Positions 15,904 through 25,063 are shown, counted from the stretch's first letter. The stretch: 64,000 nt of DNA from JBJYIN01 sp046237015 (GCF_046237015.1 NZ_JBJYIN010000001.1:310001-374000), one strand, 5' to 3'. Translations and numbers: made by a program. The notes: generated by a model not told the origin, from the sequence alone.

Positions 15904-16605
15904 CTATAGCCCGAGGATCTCTTTTACAAAGGGAATGGTGAGTTTGCGCTGAGCAGTAATAGAGGCATGGTCGAGCTGATCCAACGTCATAAACAGCGTA
16001 CGCATTTCACGATCAAGGCGTTTAAGCAAAAAGCGACTGACATCTTCCGGCAATTCAAAACCTCGTAGCTTTGCTCGCAGTTGCAATGCTTCACCTTTCT
16101 CTTCATCGGATAGTGGCTGTAGTTTATAAATTTGCCCCCAATCCAGACGAGAAGAGAGATCAGGGAGGTGAAGGTTTAACTGACGGGGAGGACGATCGCC
16201 AGTAATCAGCAAACGGGCGCGGCCAATTTCCTGAATACGGTTATAAAGATTAAAAATGGCCATTTCCCAAGCTTCATCGCCAGCAATCGACTCAATATTA
16301 TCGATACATACCAGCGCGAGTTGCTCCATGCCATCAAGCACTTCCGGCACAAAATACGCTCGCTTATCCAACGGTACATAGCCAACGGCCTGCCCATGAC
16401 GGGATAAATCCGCGCAGGCGGCGTGCAACAAATGGCTACGCCCCCCGCCTTCCCGCGACCAGAAATAAATATAACTTCCATGTTCCTGATGCAGCGCGTT
16501 GATGATAGCGGCAAGAAGCGATGCGTTCTCTCCCGGATAGAAACTGGCAAACGTTTCGTCATCCGGTAAATAAAGTGGCAATGAAAGCTGTGCCGGTGTG
16601 TTCAG
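15904..16605 (-). CDS. hda: DnaA inactivator Hda, probable CUG start
   Basis: Hda is an AAA+ protein that, bound to the beta clamp on DNA, triggers hydrolysis of DnaA-ATP and so prevents re-initiation of replication. The clamp-binding motif QLSLPL is at residues 5-10, followed by the AAA+ core to the C-terminus. A reading frame from ATG at 16650 would add 15 residues, but the CTG at 16603-16605 has GAGG five bases before it and yields NTPAQLSLPL, exactly the 233-residue E. coli protein, whose start is also CUG as I recall it. It lies downstream of uraA, as in the E. coli upp-uraA-hda order. Confidence 0.9.
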   Translation of the reverse strand: MNTPAQLSLPLYLPDDETFASFYPGENASLLAAIINALHQEHGSYIYFWSREGGGRSHLLHAACADLSRHGQAVGYVPLDKRAYFVPEVLDGMEQLALVCIDNIESIAGDEAWEMAIFNLYNRIQEIGRARLLITGDRPPRQLNLHLPDLSSRLDWGQIYKLQPLSDEEKGEALQLRAKLRGFELPEDVSRFLLKRLDREMRTLFMTLDQLDHASITAQRKLTIPFVKEILGL

Positions 16606-16743
16606 AATCACCTCAAGCAAGACAGGCTGGAAACCGCCCGAGTTTATCACAGAAACTCAGCCCTGTTGAAGGCATCAAACATGCGTCCCTCAACAGGATG
16701 AGACAAAACCAATCGTCAGAATAAATCGTGAGTAAAAATCCCT

Positions 16744-18036
16744 TTAGGACTTGATGGTTTCTTCAACATCGGACGCATCAAGAATCTCTTCTTCTTTGCG
16801 AAACAGGCTAATCACTTTGAATAACAGACTCATACCAATACCGACCACGGTAGCCAGCGCCATGCCTTTCAGTTCTGTCGCACCCAGATGAACTTTAGCA
16901 CCACTGACGCCAATAATCAGGATCACGGAAGTCAAAATCAGGTTCTGCGCTTTGTTGTAATCGACTTTAGATTCAATCAACACACGAATACCGGATGCGC
17001 CAATCACGCCATACAGCAGCAATGACACGCCCCCCATAACCGGCACTGGAACAGCCTGAATCGCCGCCGCCAATTTACCCACACAGGAAAGCAGAATAGC
17101 AAGAATGGCCGCGCCGCCAATCACCCAGGTGCTGTATACCTTGGTAATTGCCAGAACGCCGATATTTTCACCGTAAGTGGTATTCGGCGTTGAACCGAAA
17201 AAGCCCGACAAAACGGTAGAAATACCGTTGGCGAACATGGAGCGATGTAACCCCGGTTCACGCATTAAATCTTTCTTGACGATATTTGCCGTTACCACCA
17301 AATGACCAACGTGTTCAGCAATCACCACCAGCGCAGCAGGCAGGATCGTCAAAATAGCAAACCACTCAAAACGCGGTGTGTAAAACGTTGGCAGCGCAAA
17401 CCAGTGCGCATCACTAATCGGGGTAAAATCTACGACGCCCATCGCAAACGACAGTGCATACCCAGCCAGTACGCCAATCAAAATTGGAATAATGGCTAAA
17501 AAACCGCGAAAGAGCACCGAGCCAAGAATTGTCACAATCAATGTGGACAGTGAAATCGTGACCGCCGTCGTATCCATCGCCGTACCGTCGGCAGGGAGTA
17601 ACCCAGCCATGCCAGCAGCCACCCCCGCTAGTTCAAGACCGATTACCGCGACAATGGCGCCCATCGCAGCGGGAGGGAATAAGACATCCAGCCAGCCCGT
17701 TCCTGCTTTTTTAACAATCAACGCGACCAGACAAAACAGCACACCACACATGATAAAGCCACCCAGCGCGACCTCATAGCCCAATGGCAACAGCAGTAGC
17801 ACCGGTGAAATGAAGGCAAAACTGGATCCCAGATAGGCAGGAATCTTACCTTTACAGATAAACAGATAGAGCAGCGTCCCCACCCCATTGAATAGCAGAA
17901 CGGTCGCCGGGTTGATCTTAAACAGGATCGGTACCAAAACGGTGGCACCAAACATCGCGAACAAATGTTGGAAGCTCAGCGGGATGGTTTGTAGCAAGGG
18001 TGGTCGTTCACTTACCCCGATGGCGCGACGAGTCAT
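16744..18036 (-). CDS. uraA: Uracil permease UraA
   Basis: The 430-residue inner-membrane protein is a nucleobase:proton symporter of the NAT/NCS2 family with 14 membrane spans. The family signature around STPNTTYGENIGV, and the conserved glutamates in GLELAGV and IAEHVGH, are present. An in-frame ATG 51 bases upstream exists, but AGAGGA sits 7 bases before the ATG at 18036, which gives MTRRAIGVSERPP as in E. coli. It lies downstream of upp, which converts the imported uracil to UMP. Confidence 0.97.
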   Translation of the reverse strand: MTRRAIGVSERPPLLQTIPLSFQHLFAMFGATVLVPILFKINPATVLLFNGVGTLLYLFICKGKIPAYLGSSFAFISPVLLLLPLGYEVALGGFIMCGVLFCLVALIVKKAGTGWLDVLFPPAAMGAIVAVIGLELAGVAAGMAGLLPADGTAMDTTAVTISLSTLIVTILGSVLFRGFLAIIPILIGVLAGYALSFAMGVVDFTPISDAHWFALPTFYTPRFEWFAILTILPAALVVIAEHVGHLVVTANIVKKDLMREPGLHRSMFANGISTVLSGFFGSTPNTTYGENIGVLAITKVYSTWVIGGAAILAILLSCVGKLAAAIQAVPVPVMGGVSLLLYGVIGASGIRVLIESKVDYNKAQNLILTSVILIIGVSGAKVHLGATELKGMALATVVGIGMSLLFKVISLFRKEEEILDASDVEETIKS

Positions 18037-18248
18037 CTTTGTATCCTCTGTAACGTTGCTATTTATTGTGTGCAGATCGATATCCACACCGTTTTATTAC
18101 AGCCAGAACTCACCCGCCCCACCGCAGCAGAGCAGATACGTTCAAACTGATTGGAATATTGAGGCGCGGTTCACGCCATCAAAAATCACCTGGAGCATTT
18201 TTCAATGTCACGGGCGATTTACAGTCAATGGCCGATTTCGCCTATTGC

Positions 18249-18276
18249 AAAAAAAAACCGACTGATTCAGTCGGCT
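18249..18276 (-). terminator. Terminator between upp and uraA
   Basis: On the minus strand the palindrome CCGACTGAATCAGTCGG, 8 bases after the upp stop, is followed by a run of eight or nine T. It is a classical intrinsic terminator. Since uraA lies 220 bases downstream on the same strand, it would attenuate or separate upp from uraA. Confidence 0.85.
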
Positions 18277-18282
18277 TACCTG

Positions 18283-18909
18283 TTATTTAGTACCAAATAT
18301 TTTATCGCCCGCATCGCCCAGGCCCGGCATGATATACCCTTGCTCATTCAGCCCCTGATCAATAGACGCGGTATAAAGCTCAACGTCTGGGTGCGCTTTT
18401 TCCAGTGCGGCAATCCCTTCTGGAGCGGCGACTAATACCAGAACTTTAATATTTTGACAGCCCGCTTTTTTCAACAGGTCGATAGTGGCAATCATTGAGC
18501 CACCCGTTGCCAACATCGGATCAACAACCAGCGCCATGCGCTCTTCGATATTAGAAACCAACTTTTGGAAATACGGTACGGGCTCCAGCGTTTCTTCATT
18601 ACGGTACATACCGACAACGCTGATACGTGCGCTTGGCACATTTTCCAACACACCTTCCATCATACCCAGACCTGCACGCAGGATAGGTACGACGGTAATT
18701 TTTTTCCCTTTGATTTGATCGACTTCAACCGGACCACACCAACCGTCAATAGTGACCTTTTCAGTGACTAAATCAGCTGTCGCTTCATAGGTCAGTAAGC
18801 TACCCACTTCCGAAGCCAGCTCACGAAAACGCTTGGTGCTGATATCATTTTCACGCATCAGACCCAGTTTATGTTTGACGAGTGGATGTTTTACCTCGAC
18901 GATCTTCAT
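18283..18909 (-). CDS. upp: Uracil phosphoribosyltransferase
   Basis: The 208-residue enzyme salvages uracil to UMP using PRPP. The length equals E. coli Upp, and the PRPP loop VVDPMLATGGSM and the uracil-site tail GYIMPGLGDAGD are present. It is divergent from purM and upstream of uraA. A strong intrinsic terminator follows immediately. A structured repeat lies in the leader region. Confidence 0.98.
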   Translation of the reverse strand: MKIVEVKHPLVKHKLGLMRENDISTKRFRELASEVGSLLTYEATADLVTEKVTIDGWCGPVEVDQIKGKKITVVPILRAGLGMMEGVLENVPSARISVVGMYRNEETLEPVPYFQKLVSNIEERMALVVDPMLATGGSMIATIDLLKKAGCQNIKVLVLVAAPEGIAALEKAHPDVELYTASIDQGLNEQGYIMPGLGDAGDKIFGTK

Positions 18910-18938
18910 CGTTATTCTCCCCTAGACAGTGGACGGAC

Positions 18939-19009
18939 AAAAACGCCAGAGACGTTTTTAAACGCCGTTTGCGGCGGCCCGCAGGGCGGTGGCGGAAAGA
19001 CATCCGCCA
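18939..19009. repeat. Structured intergenic repeat, copy B (upp-purM, inverted)
   Basis: Four hairpins follow one another: AAAAACG/CGTTTTT (18939-18959), GCCG/CGGC (18964-18975), CCC/GGG (18978-18986) and TGGCGGA/TCCGCCA (18990-19009). Read in reverse complement this is the same order and spacing as copy A at 12630-12698, but the stem sequences differ while pairing is kept. It lies in the upp leader, 30-100 bases upstream of the upp start codon. Confidence 0.65.
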
Positions 19010-19132
19010 TAAAAAAATCGCGGGATTATACCGCTTTTTTTACTTAGTGCTATACGATTAAGTCTGATCCAGATCAACCGATAAAGGAAATTGTAAGTGA
19101 AAGGGAAAAATCAGCCACCGATGACACACCAC

Positions 19133-19148
19133 TCGCAAACGTTTGCCT
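19133..19148. promoter_or_regulatory. PurR operator upstream of purM
   Basis: The central 12 bases GCAAACGTTTGC are a perfect palindrome matching the PurR box core (ACGCAAACGTTTNCGT). In E. coli PurR with hypoxanthine or guanine represses purMN through such a site. It is about 260 bases upstream of the purM start, the extra distance being occupied by the tandem repeat. Confidence 0.85.
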
Positions 19149-19244
19149 ACGCTGTTAGAATTACCACGCTTAATGTTTCAATCATCAGTTGATTTTACGT
19201 TTTGGAACACACCTTTGTTTTCAGCGATGCATTTTTCCAGTCAT

Positions 19245-19380
19245 GACTGGTTTTGATACATATATCGTTTTGAAGCAAATATCGTTTTGAAACAAATATG
19301 ATGTTGAAGCGGACGATGTTTAAAGCAAATGTTGTTTTAATCACATGTTATTTTTAATCACATACTGTTTTTAAGTGCAA
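19245..19380 (+). repeat. Degenerate 17-bp tandem repeat in the purM leader
   Basis: About eight units of 16-19 bases run head to tail. The clearest are ATATCGTTTTGAAGCAA (19262-19278), ATATCGTTTTGAAACAA (19279-19295) and ATATGATGTTGAAGCGG (19296-19312). Later units drift (ACGATGTTTAAAGCAA, ATGTTGTTTTAATCAC, ATGTTATTTTTAATCAC). The array ends 26 bases before the purM start codon, so it lies in the untranslated leader or promoter-proximal region. Confidence 0.75.
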
Positions 19381-19406
19381 ATCGTAACCTCCGTGGGGAC
19401 TCCGCA

Positions 19407-20444
19407 GTGACCGACAAAACCTCTCTCAGTTATAAAGACGCAGGCGTGGATATTGATGCTGGCAACGCATTGGTAGACCGTATCAAAGGTGTAGTGAAAC
19501 AAACCCGTCGCCCGGAAGTCATGGGGGGATTAGGTGGTTTCGGCGCCTTATGCGCCTTACCGCAAAAGTACCGTGAACCTATTCTGGTTTCAGGCACTGA
19601 CGGAGTCGGCACCAAACTGCGTCTGGCGATGGATCTCAAACGCCACGATACTATCGGTATCGATTTAGTTGCGATGTGTGTCAATGATTTAGTCGTACAA
19701 GGTGCCGAGCCCCTCTTTTTCCTTGATTACTACGCGACAGGCAAATTGGATGTCGACACGGCAGCCAGCGTCATTACGGGGATCGCGGAAGGTTGTAAGC
19801 AATCGGGTTGTTCACTGGTCGGTGGTGAAACCGCTGAAATGCCGGGCATGTACCACGGCGAAGACTATGATGTGGCAGGGTTCTGTGTCGGTGTCGTTGA
19901 AAAAGCTGAAATTATTGACGGCAGCAAAGTACGAGCAGGTGATACCTTAATTGCCCTTGCCTCCAGTGGACCACACTCGAATGGCTACTCGCTGGTACGC
20001 AAAATTCTAGAGGTCAGCCAGGCCAATCCTGAACAATTTATGCTGGAAGGGAAATCACTAGCCGATCATTTGCTGGCCCCCACAAAAATCTACGTCAAGT
20101 CAATCCTGTCTCTGATTGAAAAAGTGGATGTACACGCGATTTCCCATCTGACCGGCGGCGGCTTCTGGGAAAATATCCCTCGCGTCCTGCCAGAAGGCAT
20201 GCAGGCGACAATCGATGAATCCAGTTGGCAATGGCCTGCTGTTTTTGACTGGCTGCAACAGGCAGGTAATGTCAGCCGACACGAAATGTATCGTACTTTT
20301 AACTGCGGTGTTGGTATGATCATTGCGATGCCAACCGAGCAGGCAGATGAGGCCATCGTTTTATTGAACGGCAGTGGCGAAAACGCATGGAAAATCGGTG
20401 TCATTACTCAGACTGATACCGGAGACTCAGTGGTCATTAACTGA
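19407..20444 (+). CDS. purM: AIR synthetase (phosphoribosylformylglycinamidine cyclo-ligase)
   Basis: The 345-residue ATP-grasp-unrelated PurM-fold enzyme closes the imidazole ring, turning FGAM into AIR. The start is GTG at 19407, as in E. coli, followed by TDKTSLSYKDAG. The nucleotide-binding glycine-rich segment GTDGVGTKL and the GGETAEMPGMY motif are conserved. Its stop overlaps the purN start by one base (TGATG), so translation is coupled. Confidence 0.98.
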   Translation: MTDKTSLSYKDAGVDIDAGNALVDRIKGVVKQTRRPEVMGGLGGFGALCALPQKYREPILVSGTDGVGTKLRLAMDLKRHDTIGIDLVAMCVNDLVVQGAEPLFFLDYYATGKLDVDTAASVITGIAEGCKQSGCSLVGGETAEMPGMYHGEDYDVAGFCVGVVEKAEIIDGSKVRAGDTLIALASSGPHSNGYSLVRKILEVSQANPEQFMLEGKSLADHLLAPTKIYVKSILSLIEKVDVHAISHLTGGGFWENIPRVLPEGMQATIDESSWQWPAVFDWLQQAGNVSRHEMYRTFNCGVGMIIAMPTEQADEAIVLLNGSGENAWKIGVITQTDTGDSVVIN

Positions 20445-21082
20445 TGAAAAACATCGTTGTCTTGATATCAGGTCAGGGAAGCAACTTACAGGCGTTGATC
20501 GACGCCTGTAAGCGTGGGCGAATGAAAGGAAATATCACCGCCGTATTCAGCAACAATCCAGAAGCCTACGGCTTACAAATTGCGCAGGATGCGGAAATTC
20601 CGGTACATGTTCTCGATCCAGAAACGTTTCCCGATCGTGAAGCCTATGATGCTGCCATGGCGCAGGAAATTACACAGTATGAACCTGCACTGGTCGTTTT
20701 GGCTGGCTATATGCGGATTCTGAGCCCGGATTTTGTCGCCCAGTTTGCAGGCAAAATGCTCAATATCCATCCCTCGTTACTACCGAAATACCCCGGTCTA
20801 CACACGCATCGCCAAGCTCTGGAAAATGGCGATACCGTACATGGTACTTCGGTGCATTTCGTCACTGACGAACTGGATGGCGGGCCGGTCGTTTTACAGG
20901 CCAAAGTCCCAGTGTTCAGTGATGATACGGAAGAATCGCTGTCGGCACGCATCAAAACACAGGAACACACAATCTATCCTATGGTGATAAATTGGTTCCT
21001 GAATGGTCGCTTGATCATGCGTGAAAATGAAGCGTGGCTCGATAGTACTCGCATTCCTCCACAGGGTTACGCCGCAGAATAA
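20444..21082 (+). CDS. purN: Phosphoribosylglycinamide formyltransferase 1
   Basis: The 212-residue enzyme transfers a formyl group from 10-formyl-tetrahydrofolate to GAR. The folate/phosphate motifs GQGSNLQAL near the N-terminus and HPSLLPKYPG around residues 108-117 (with the catalytic Asn-His-Asp set) are visible. It is coupled to purM by a one-base overlap and ends before a long hairpin. Confidence 0.98.
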   Translation: MKNIVVLISGQGSNLQALIDACKRGRMKGNITAVFSNNPEAYGLQIAQDAEIPVHVLDPETFPDREAYDAAMAQEITQYEPALVVLAGYMRILSPDFVAQFAGKMLNIHPSLLPKYPGLHTHRQALENGDTVHGTSVHFVTDELDGGPVVLQAKVPVFSDDTEESLSARIKTQEHTIYPMVINWFLNGRLIMRENEAWLDSTRIPPQGYAAE

Positions 21083-21095
21083 CCTTGTCAATATA

Positions 21096-21148
21096 GGTAA
21101 TCACCCGCTTTTGCTTGGATATCGCAATCAAAAGCTGGTGATTTTACC
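21096..21148 (+). terminator. Terminator after purN
   Basis: TCACC-CGCTTTTG pairs with CAAAAGCTGGTGA over a long stem broken by a mismatch and extended by GGTAA/TTACC with a small bulge, 13 bases after the purN stop. The large stable hairpin probably ends the purMN transcript, though the trailing T run is short. Confidence 0.65.
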
Positions 21149-21227
21149 TTTGCCCAATCCTATTCATTGAACTTCCATTTAACTTCGACATGGTAACCTT
21201 CGCCTTTTTTCTGGGAAAAGGAAATCC

Positions 21228-21809
21228 ATGATGGTACTGGATCTATCACCGTCGTTGTTTATTGGTAAAGGGCGTCACAGGAAATGTTATCAGCACCCCA
21301 ATGATTCATCATTGTGCGTCAAGGTGGTTTATAACCCGACTCGCGGTGGCAAGAAAGAACTAAAGCGCGAGCTTAACTATTACCGTCATCTGCAAAAACG
21401 CCGGATCGATTGGCGCATATTGCCTTCCTTCCACGGCCAGGTGGATACCACTCAGGGCACCGGCTATATATTTGATCTTATTCGCGACTATGATGGTTCT
21501 CCTTCAAAATCGCTTAATGACTATCTGCCGAAAGATTTTCATGACAGTGTCAACGACGCAACACTCCATGCCTTGCTGAGTGAATTGAAACAAGATCTGA
21601 TCAAAAACAGGATCATCACCATGACACTCAAAGCACAGAACATTCTGTATAAAAAAGAAAGTTCAACAACAGGGCGTCTGGTGGTTGTGGATAATATCGG
21701 TAACGCCGCGTTTTTCCCCCTCGCCAACTACGTGGATACTTTAAGTATTACCAAGATCGAGCGTACATGGGCGCGTTTTATTGATAGCCTTAACTTAACG
21801 TCCCGGTAG
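21228..21809 (+). CDS. yrbL: YrbL family protein (PhoP-regulon, kinase-like)
   Basis: The 193-residue product follows E. coli YrbL, with the shared GKGRHRKCYQHP and NRIITMTLKAQNILYK segments and a DNIG motif (VVVDNIGNAA) reminiscent of the metal-binding DFG of protein kinases. The YrbL family is a small kinase-like fold of unknown function, whose E. coli member is controlled by PhoPQ; I do not see a clear PhoP box here. AAGGA lies just before the first of two adjacent ATG codons. It is a single gene after purMN. Confidence 0.82.
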   Translation: MMVLDLSPSLFIGKGRHRKCYQHPNDSSLCVKVVYNPTRGGKKELKRELNYYRHLQKRRIDWRILPSFHGQVDTTQGTGYIFDLIRDYDGSPSKSLNDYLPKDFHDSVNDATLHALLSELKQDLIKNRIITMTLKAQNILYKKESSTTGRLVVVDNIGNAAFFPLANYVDTLSITKIERTWARFIDSLNLTSR

Positions 21810-21836
21810 GCCATAACGCTAAGCGCTTATTAAAAC

Positions 21837-21866
21837 TTCCCCTCGCCTTCCTCTGGATGAGGGGAA
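21837..21866. terminator. Hairpin between yrbL and ybbP
   Basis: TTCCCCTC pairs with GAGGGGAA across 14 bases, between the convergent stops of yrbL and ybbP, with AAAACTT on the left and AAAGG on the right. It is a plausible bidirectional terminator. Confidence 0.65.
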
Positions 21867-21917
21867 AAGGCGGTGATATTCGGCAAAACAGCCCGGCACC
21901 ATCACCAGCCTTTATGA

Positions 21918-24347
21918 TTATCCCGCGAACTGCCTGAACAACGCTTTCCCTCGTAGCAAGCGAATACCTAACCAACCACCACACAGCGATAATAAACATG
22001 CCGCAAACAGTGGAAGTATCACCCACATGGCGATATTCGGTTCCCACGGGAAATTGAACACCTTACGCTGTAACATCCATAAAGCAGCTTCCGCACCAAT
22101 GGCCGCGGCAGAACCGGCTACCAGCCCCAGAACGGCAAACTCACTCCACAACGTCGTACGTAACAAACGTAATCCGGCACCCAATGTGCGATAAACCATC
22201 AGTTCCTGCCGACGTTGACGCATCCCTACCTGGATCTGCGCCAGCAGCAACAACACACCGCAGAACAGCACCAGCATCACCATGATCTCCAGCGCCCGGC
22301 TTACCTGCTGAAGTACCTGCCCCACCTGTCGCAAAATACTGCCGATATCCAACACACTTAACGTCGGAAACTGTCGATTAAGCTGTGTCATCATCTTTTC
22401 ATCACCGTCATAACGGAAACTGGTCAGCCATGACTGGGGCTGGTTATCCAATGCACCAGCCGGAAAGATGAAGAAGAAATTCGGACGTAGACTTTCCCAG
22501 TCTACCTGACGAAAACTGGTTACTCTGGCACTAAACGGCTGCGTATCCCCGGTGAAGGTTAAAGTATCCCCTATTTTAATGCCCATCTCTTTGGCTTCTT
22601 TCTCCTCCATTGAGACTTCACCTGCTTGCGGCGCGGCCCCCTCAACCAGAATATTATGCTCGGGTATCCCCGCCAACCAGGTAAGATTCAGTTCACGATT
22701 GACGGTATTACCACCGGGATCGTCTTCATGAATCACGTCGGTCGCTAACCGCTGATTGATCTCCGTCAGACGCGCACGCACGATGGGGTAAAAAAGCTCG
22801 GGCTTAACCTGATGATGTTCAAGGAAGGTTCTGACCTGTGGCACCTGCTCCGCCGTGATATTCAGCAGAAAATAATTCGGACTACCCGGCGGTAATTGTT
22901 GCTGCCAACGCGCCAGTAAATCTCCCCTCATCACCAGCAGCAGTGCCAACAACATAAACGACAGCGAGAAGGCTGCCAGTTGGCTCAATGTTGCCCACGG
23001 CTGGCGCAGTAGACGATTAATGGCCAACCGCATCGCCAGTCGCTTAACGGTCAGGCGACGTAGTAACAGTAGTCCGCCCCAGCCAATCACGCCTAATAAC
23101 AACGACAGTACCGCCATTCCGCCTAGCAAAGCCCATAGCAATGTTCCACCGCCGGACAACAAGACCAGCAGCCCGACAACCATTGCTACCACAACAGGCA
23201 GGTAGTAGCGTAAAGGCCAAACGTTCGCAACCACATCCTGACGTAACACACGCAAAGGTTGTGTCGCTAACAGCAAGCGATAGGGTCTCAGTCCGACCAA
23301 CAATGAAATCAGGACGAGTGAACCTAATGCCCAGACCCACGGCCAGCCACCCGATGCGGGGAGCGTCGCGGGTAACACCGGTGCCAGCATTTTCATCAAC
23401 AGCGCTTCAAACCCGAGTCCGACGATGCTACCGCATAGCGCCGCTAGCCCCAGAACCGATAACCACTGACCAACGATCAGCCGTTGTAATGCCTTTTTGC
23501 CTGCGCCCAATGTTTTTAGTACCGCAACCAAATCATAACGGCTGCGGCAATAGTGCCCCATGGAGACGGCGACCGCCGCAATAGACAGTAACAGTGTCAG
23601 CAATGCAGAAAGCAGCAGGAATTGTTGAGAACGCTTCAACGATTGGCTCAACGCACCTTCGGAATCTTCCATGCCATACCAACGCTGATCGGGCTTGAGT
23701 TGTGGTTTGATAAAATCACTAAATTCGCTGATTTGTTTGTCACTGCCAGAAAACATGTAGCGCCAGGTGATACGGCCACCCGGCTGGATAGCACCGGTTT
23801 TATCGACATCGTCCAAATTCATGAGAATACGCGGTGCAGTTTCAAAGGGATTAAACCCGGCATCCGGCTCCTGAATCAGTTCGCCGCTAATACGAAGCGA
23901 CGTATCCCCCACCTCCAGCATATCGCCAACGTTAAGTTCCAGCAGCGCTAACAGGCGAGGAGCCACCAACACGGTTCCGGCTTCAGCATGTAACCCAGCC
24001 GGGCGCGTCTGCAACTCGCCATATAATGGATAGCGTTGATCGGTCGCTTTCACCTGCGCTAACTGAGGTGTATCTCCCGCAAACGTCATCGTCATGAAAG
24101 AAATTTGTCGGCTCAGCGTCAACCCACGCTGTTGAGCCTCTTGCAGCCAGGCCTCCGAGACGGGACGCGATGCTCGCAGCACCCGATCGCCAGCCAGAAA
24201 ATCCCGACTCTGCTGGCTCAGCCCTTTTTCCATTCGATCGCTGATATTACCTAACGCCAGTACACAGGCGACGGCAAGCGTTAATGCCAGCCAGACAATC
24301 AATAAAGAGGGAGAGCGCCATTCGCGCCAAAACCACCGCCAGATCAT
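21918..24347 (-). CDS. ybbP: ABC transporter permease YbbP (FtsX-like)
   Basis: The 809-residue inner-membrane protein belongs to the MacB/FtsX-type permease family with two FtsX domains. One membrane helix lies near residue 20, a cluster lies at about 240-480, and three helices lie at the C-terminus, with periplasmic domains between. Substrate is unproven; the YbbAP pair has been proposed to serve detoxification or lipid-related export near tesA. Its start overlaps the ybbA stop by four bases (coupled translation). Confidence 0.93.
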   Translation of the reverse strand: MIWRWFWREWRSPSLLIVWLALTLAVACVLALGNISDRMEKGLSQQSRDFLAGDRVLRASRPVSEAWLQEAQQRGLTLSRQISFMTMTFAGDTPQLAQVKATDQRYPLYGELQTRPAGLHAEAGTVLVAPRLLALLELNVGDMLEVGDTSLRISGELIQEPDAGFNPFETAPRILMNLDDVDKTGAIQPGGRITWRYMFSGSDKQISEFSDFIKPQLKPDQRWYGMEDSEGALSQSLKRSQQFLLLSALLTLLLSIAAVAVSMGHYCRSRYDLVAVLKTLGAGKKALQRLIVGQWLSVLGLAALCGSIVGLGFEALLMKMLAPVLPATLPASGGWPWVWALGSLVLISLLVGLRPYRLLLATQPLRVLRQDVVANVWPLRYYLPVVVAMVVGLLVLLSGGGTLLWALLGGMAVLSLLLGVIGWGGLLLLRRLTVKRLAMRLAINRLLRQPWATLSQLAAFSLSFMLLALLLVMRGDLLARWQQQLPPGSPNYFLLNITAEQVPQVRTFLEHHQVKPELFYPIVRARLTEINQRLATDVIHEDDPGGNTVNRELNLTWLAGIPEHNILVEGAAPQAGEVSMEEKEAKEMGIKIGDTLTFTGDTQPFSARVTSFRQVDWESLRPNFFFIFPAGALDNQPQSWLTSFRYDGDEKMMTQLNRQFPTLSVLDIGSILRQVGQVLQQVSRALEIMVMLVLFCGVLLLLAQIQVGMRQRRQELMVYRTLGAGLRLLRTTLWSEFAVLGLVAGSAAAIGAEAALWMLQRKVFNFPWEPNIAMWVILPLFAACLLSLCGGWLGIRLLRGKALFRQFAG

Positions 24348-25063
24348 GCGTCCTCCCTCAACTTGCCGTCGACCAGACGTAACCGCCGTTCACAACGCGC
24401 CGCAAGCTGTTCGTCGTGCGTGACCAGAATCAGCGTCGTCGCATAATCGCGATTGAGAGAAAACAGTAGATCGACAATGCGTTCACCCGTTTTTCTGTCC
24501 AGATTCCCGGTCGGTTCATCGGCGAATAAGACTTTAGGACGACCGCTAAAAGCCCGAGCCAACGCCACGCGTTGTTGCTCACCACCGGAAAGCTGAGCAG
24601 GCAAGTGATGCAGACGCTCACCCAGTCCCAATTGCTGTAACAGCTGTTCAGCCTGACCACGACTGTTATGATCGCTCTCGCCACGTAATAACGCTGGAAG
24701 TTGAACATTTTCCAGCGCGTTGAGCGTTGGCACGAGCATGAAGGATTGAAAAACGAAACCGACATCTCTGGCACGTAGCGCAGCCCGGCCTTCTTCATCC
24801 AGCTTGCTTAACGATTCCCCCATCAGGCTGACGTCGCCTTCGCTGCCATCATCAAGCCCAGCCAGGATCCCCAACAATGTCGATTTCCCCGATCCTGATT
24901 CACCGATCAATGCAATTGTCTGCGCGGGTTTGACAATAAGCTCAACTCCGGTAAGGATGGAAAGCTGATTATCTCCTTGACCAACGTGCTTACTAAGATG
25001 ATGAACTTCAAGAATGTTTTCCACATGCCCGGTTTGGGTTGTTGGGCTGGTCTTCGCAAACAT
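24344..25063 (-). CDS. ybbA: ABC transporter ATP-binding protein YbbA
   Basis: The 239-residue ATPase of the LolD/MacB type has Walker A GESGSGKST, the signature LSGGEQQRV, Walker B VLFADEPTG and the switch histidine in LVTHDE. It pairs with YbbP. The start is uncertain: ATG at 25063 adds 11 residues compared with E. coli YbbA, while a GTG at 25024 gives a start close to the E. coli length. With either start it overlaps the divergent tesA coding region on the opposite strand. Confidence 0.92.
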   Translation of the reverse strand: MFAKTSPTTQTGHVENILEVHHLSKHVGQGDNQLSILTGVELIVKPAQTIALIGESGSGKSTLLGILAGLDDGSEGDVSLMGESLSKLDEEGRAALRARDVGFVFQSFMLVPTLNALENVQLPALLRGESDHNSRGQAEQLLQQLGLGERLHHLPAQLSGGEQQRVALARAFSGRPKVLFADEPTGNLDRKTGERIVDLLFSLNRDYATTLILVTHDEQLAARCERRLRLVDGKLREDA

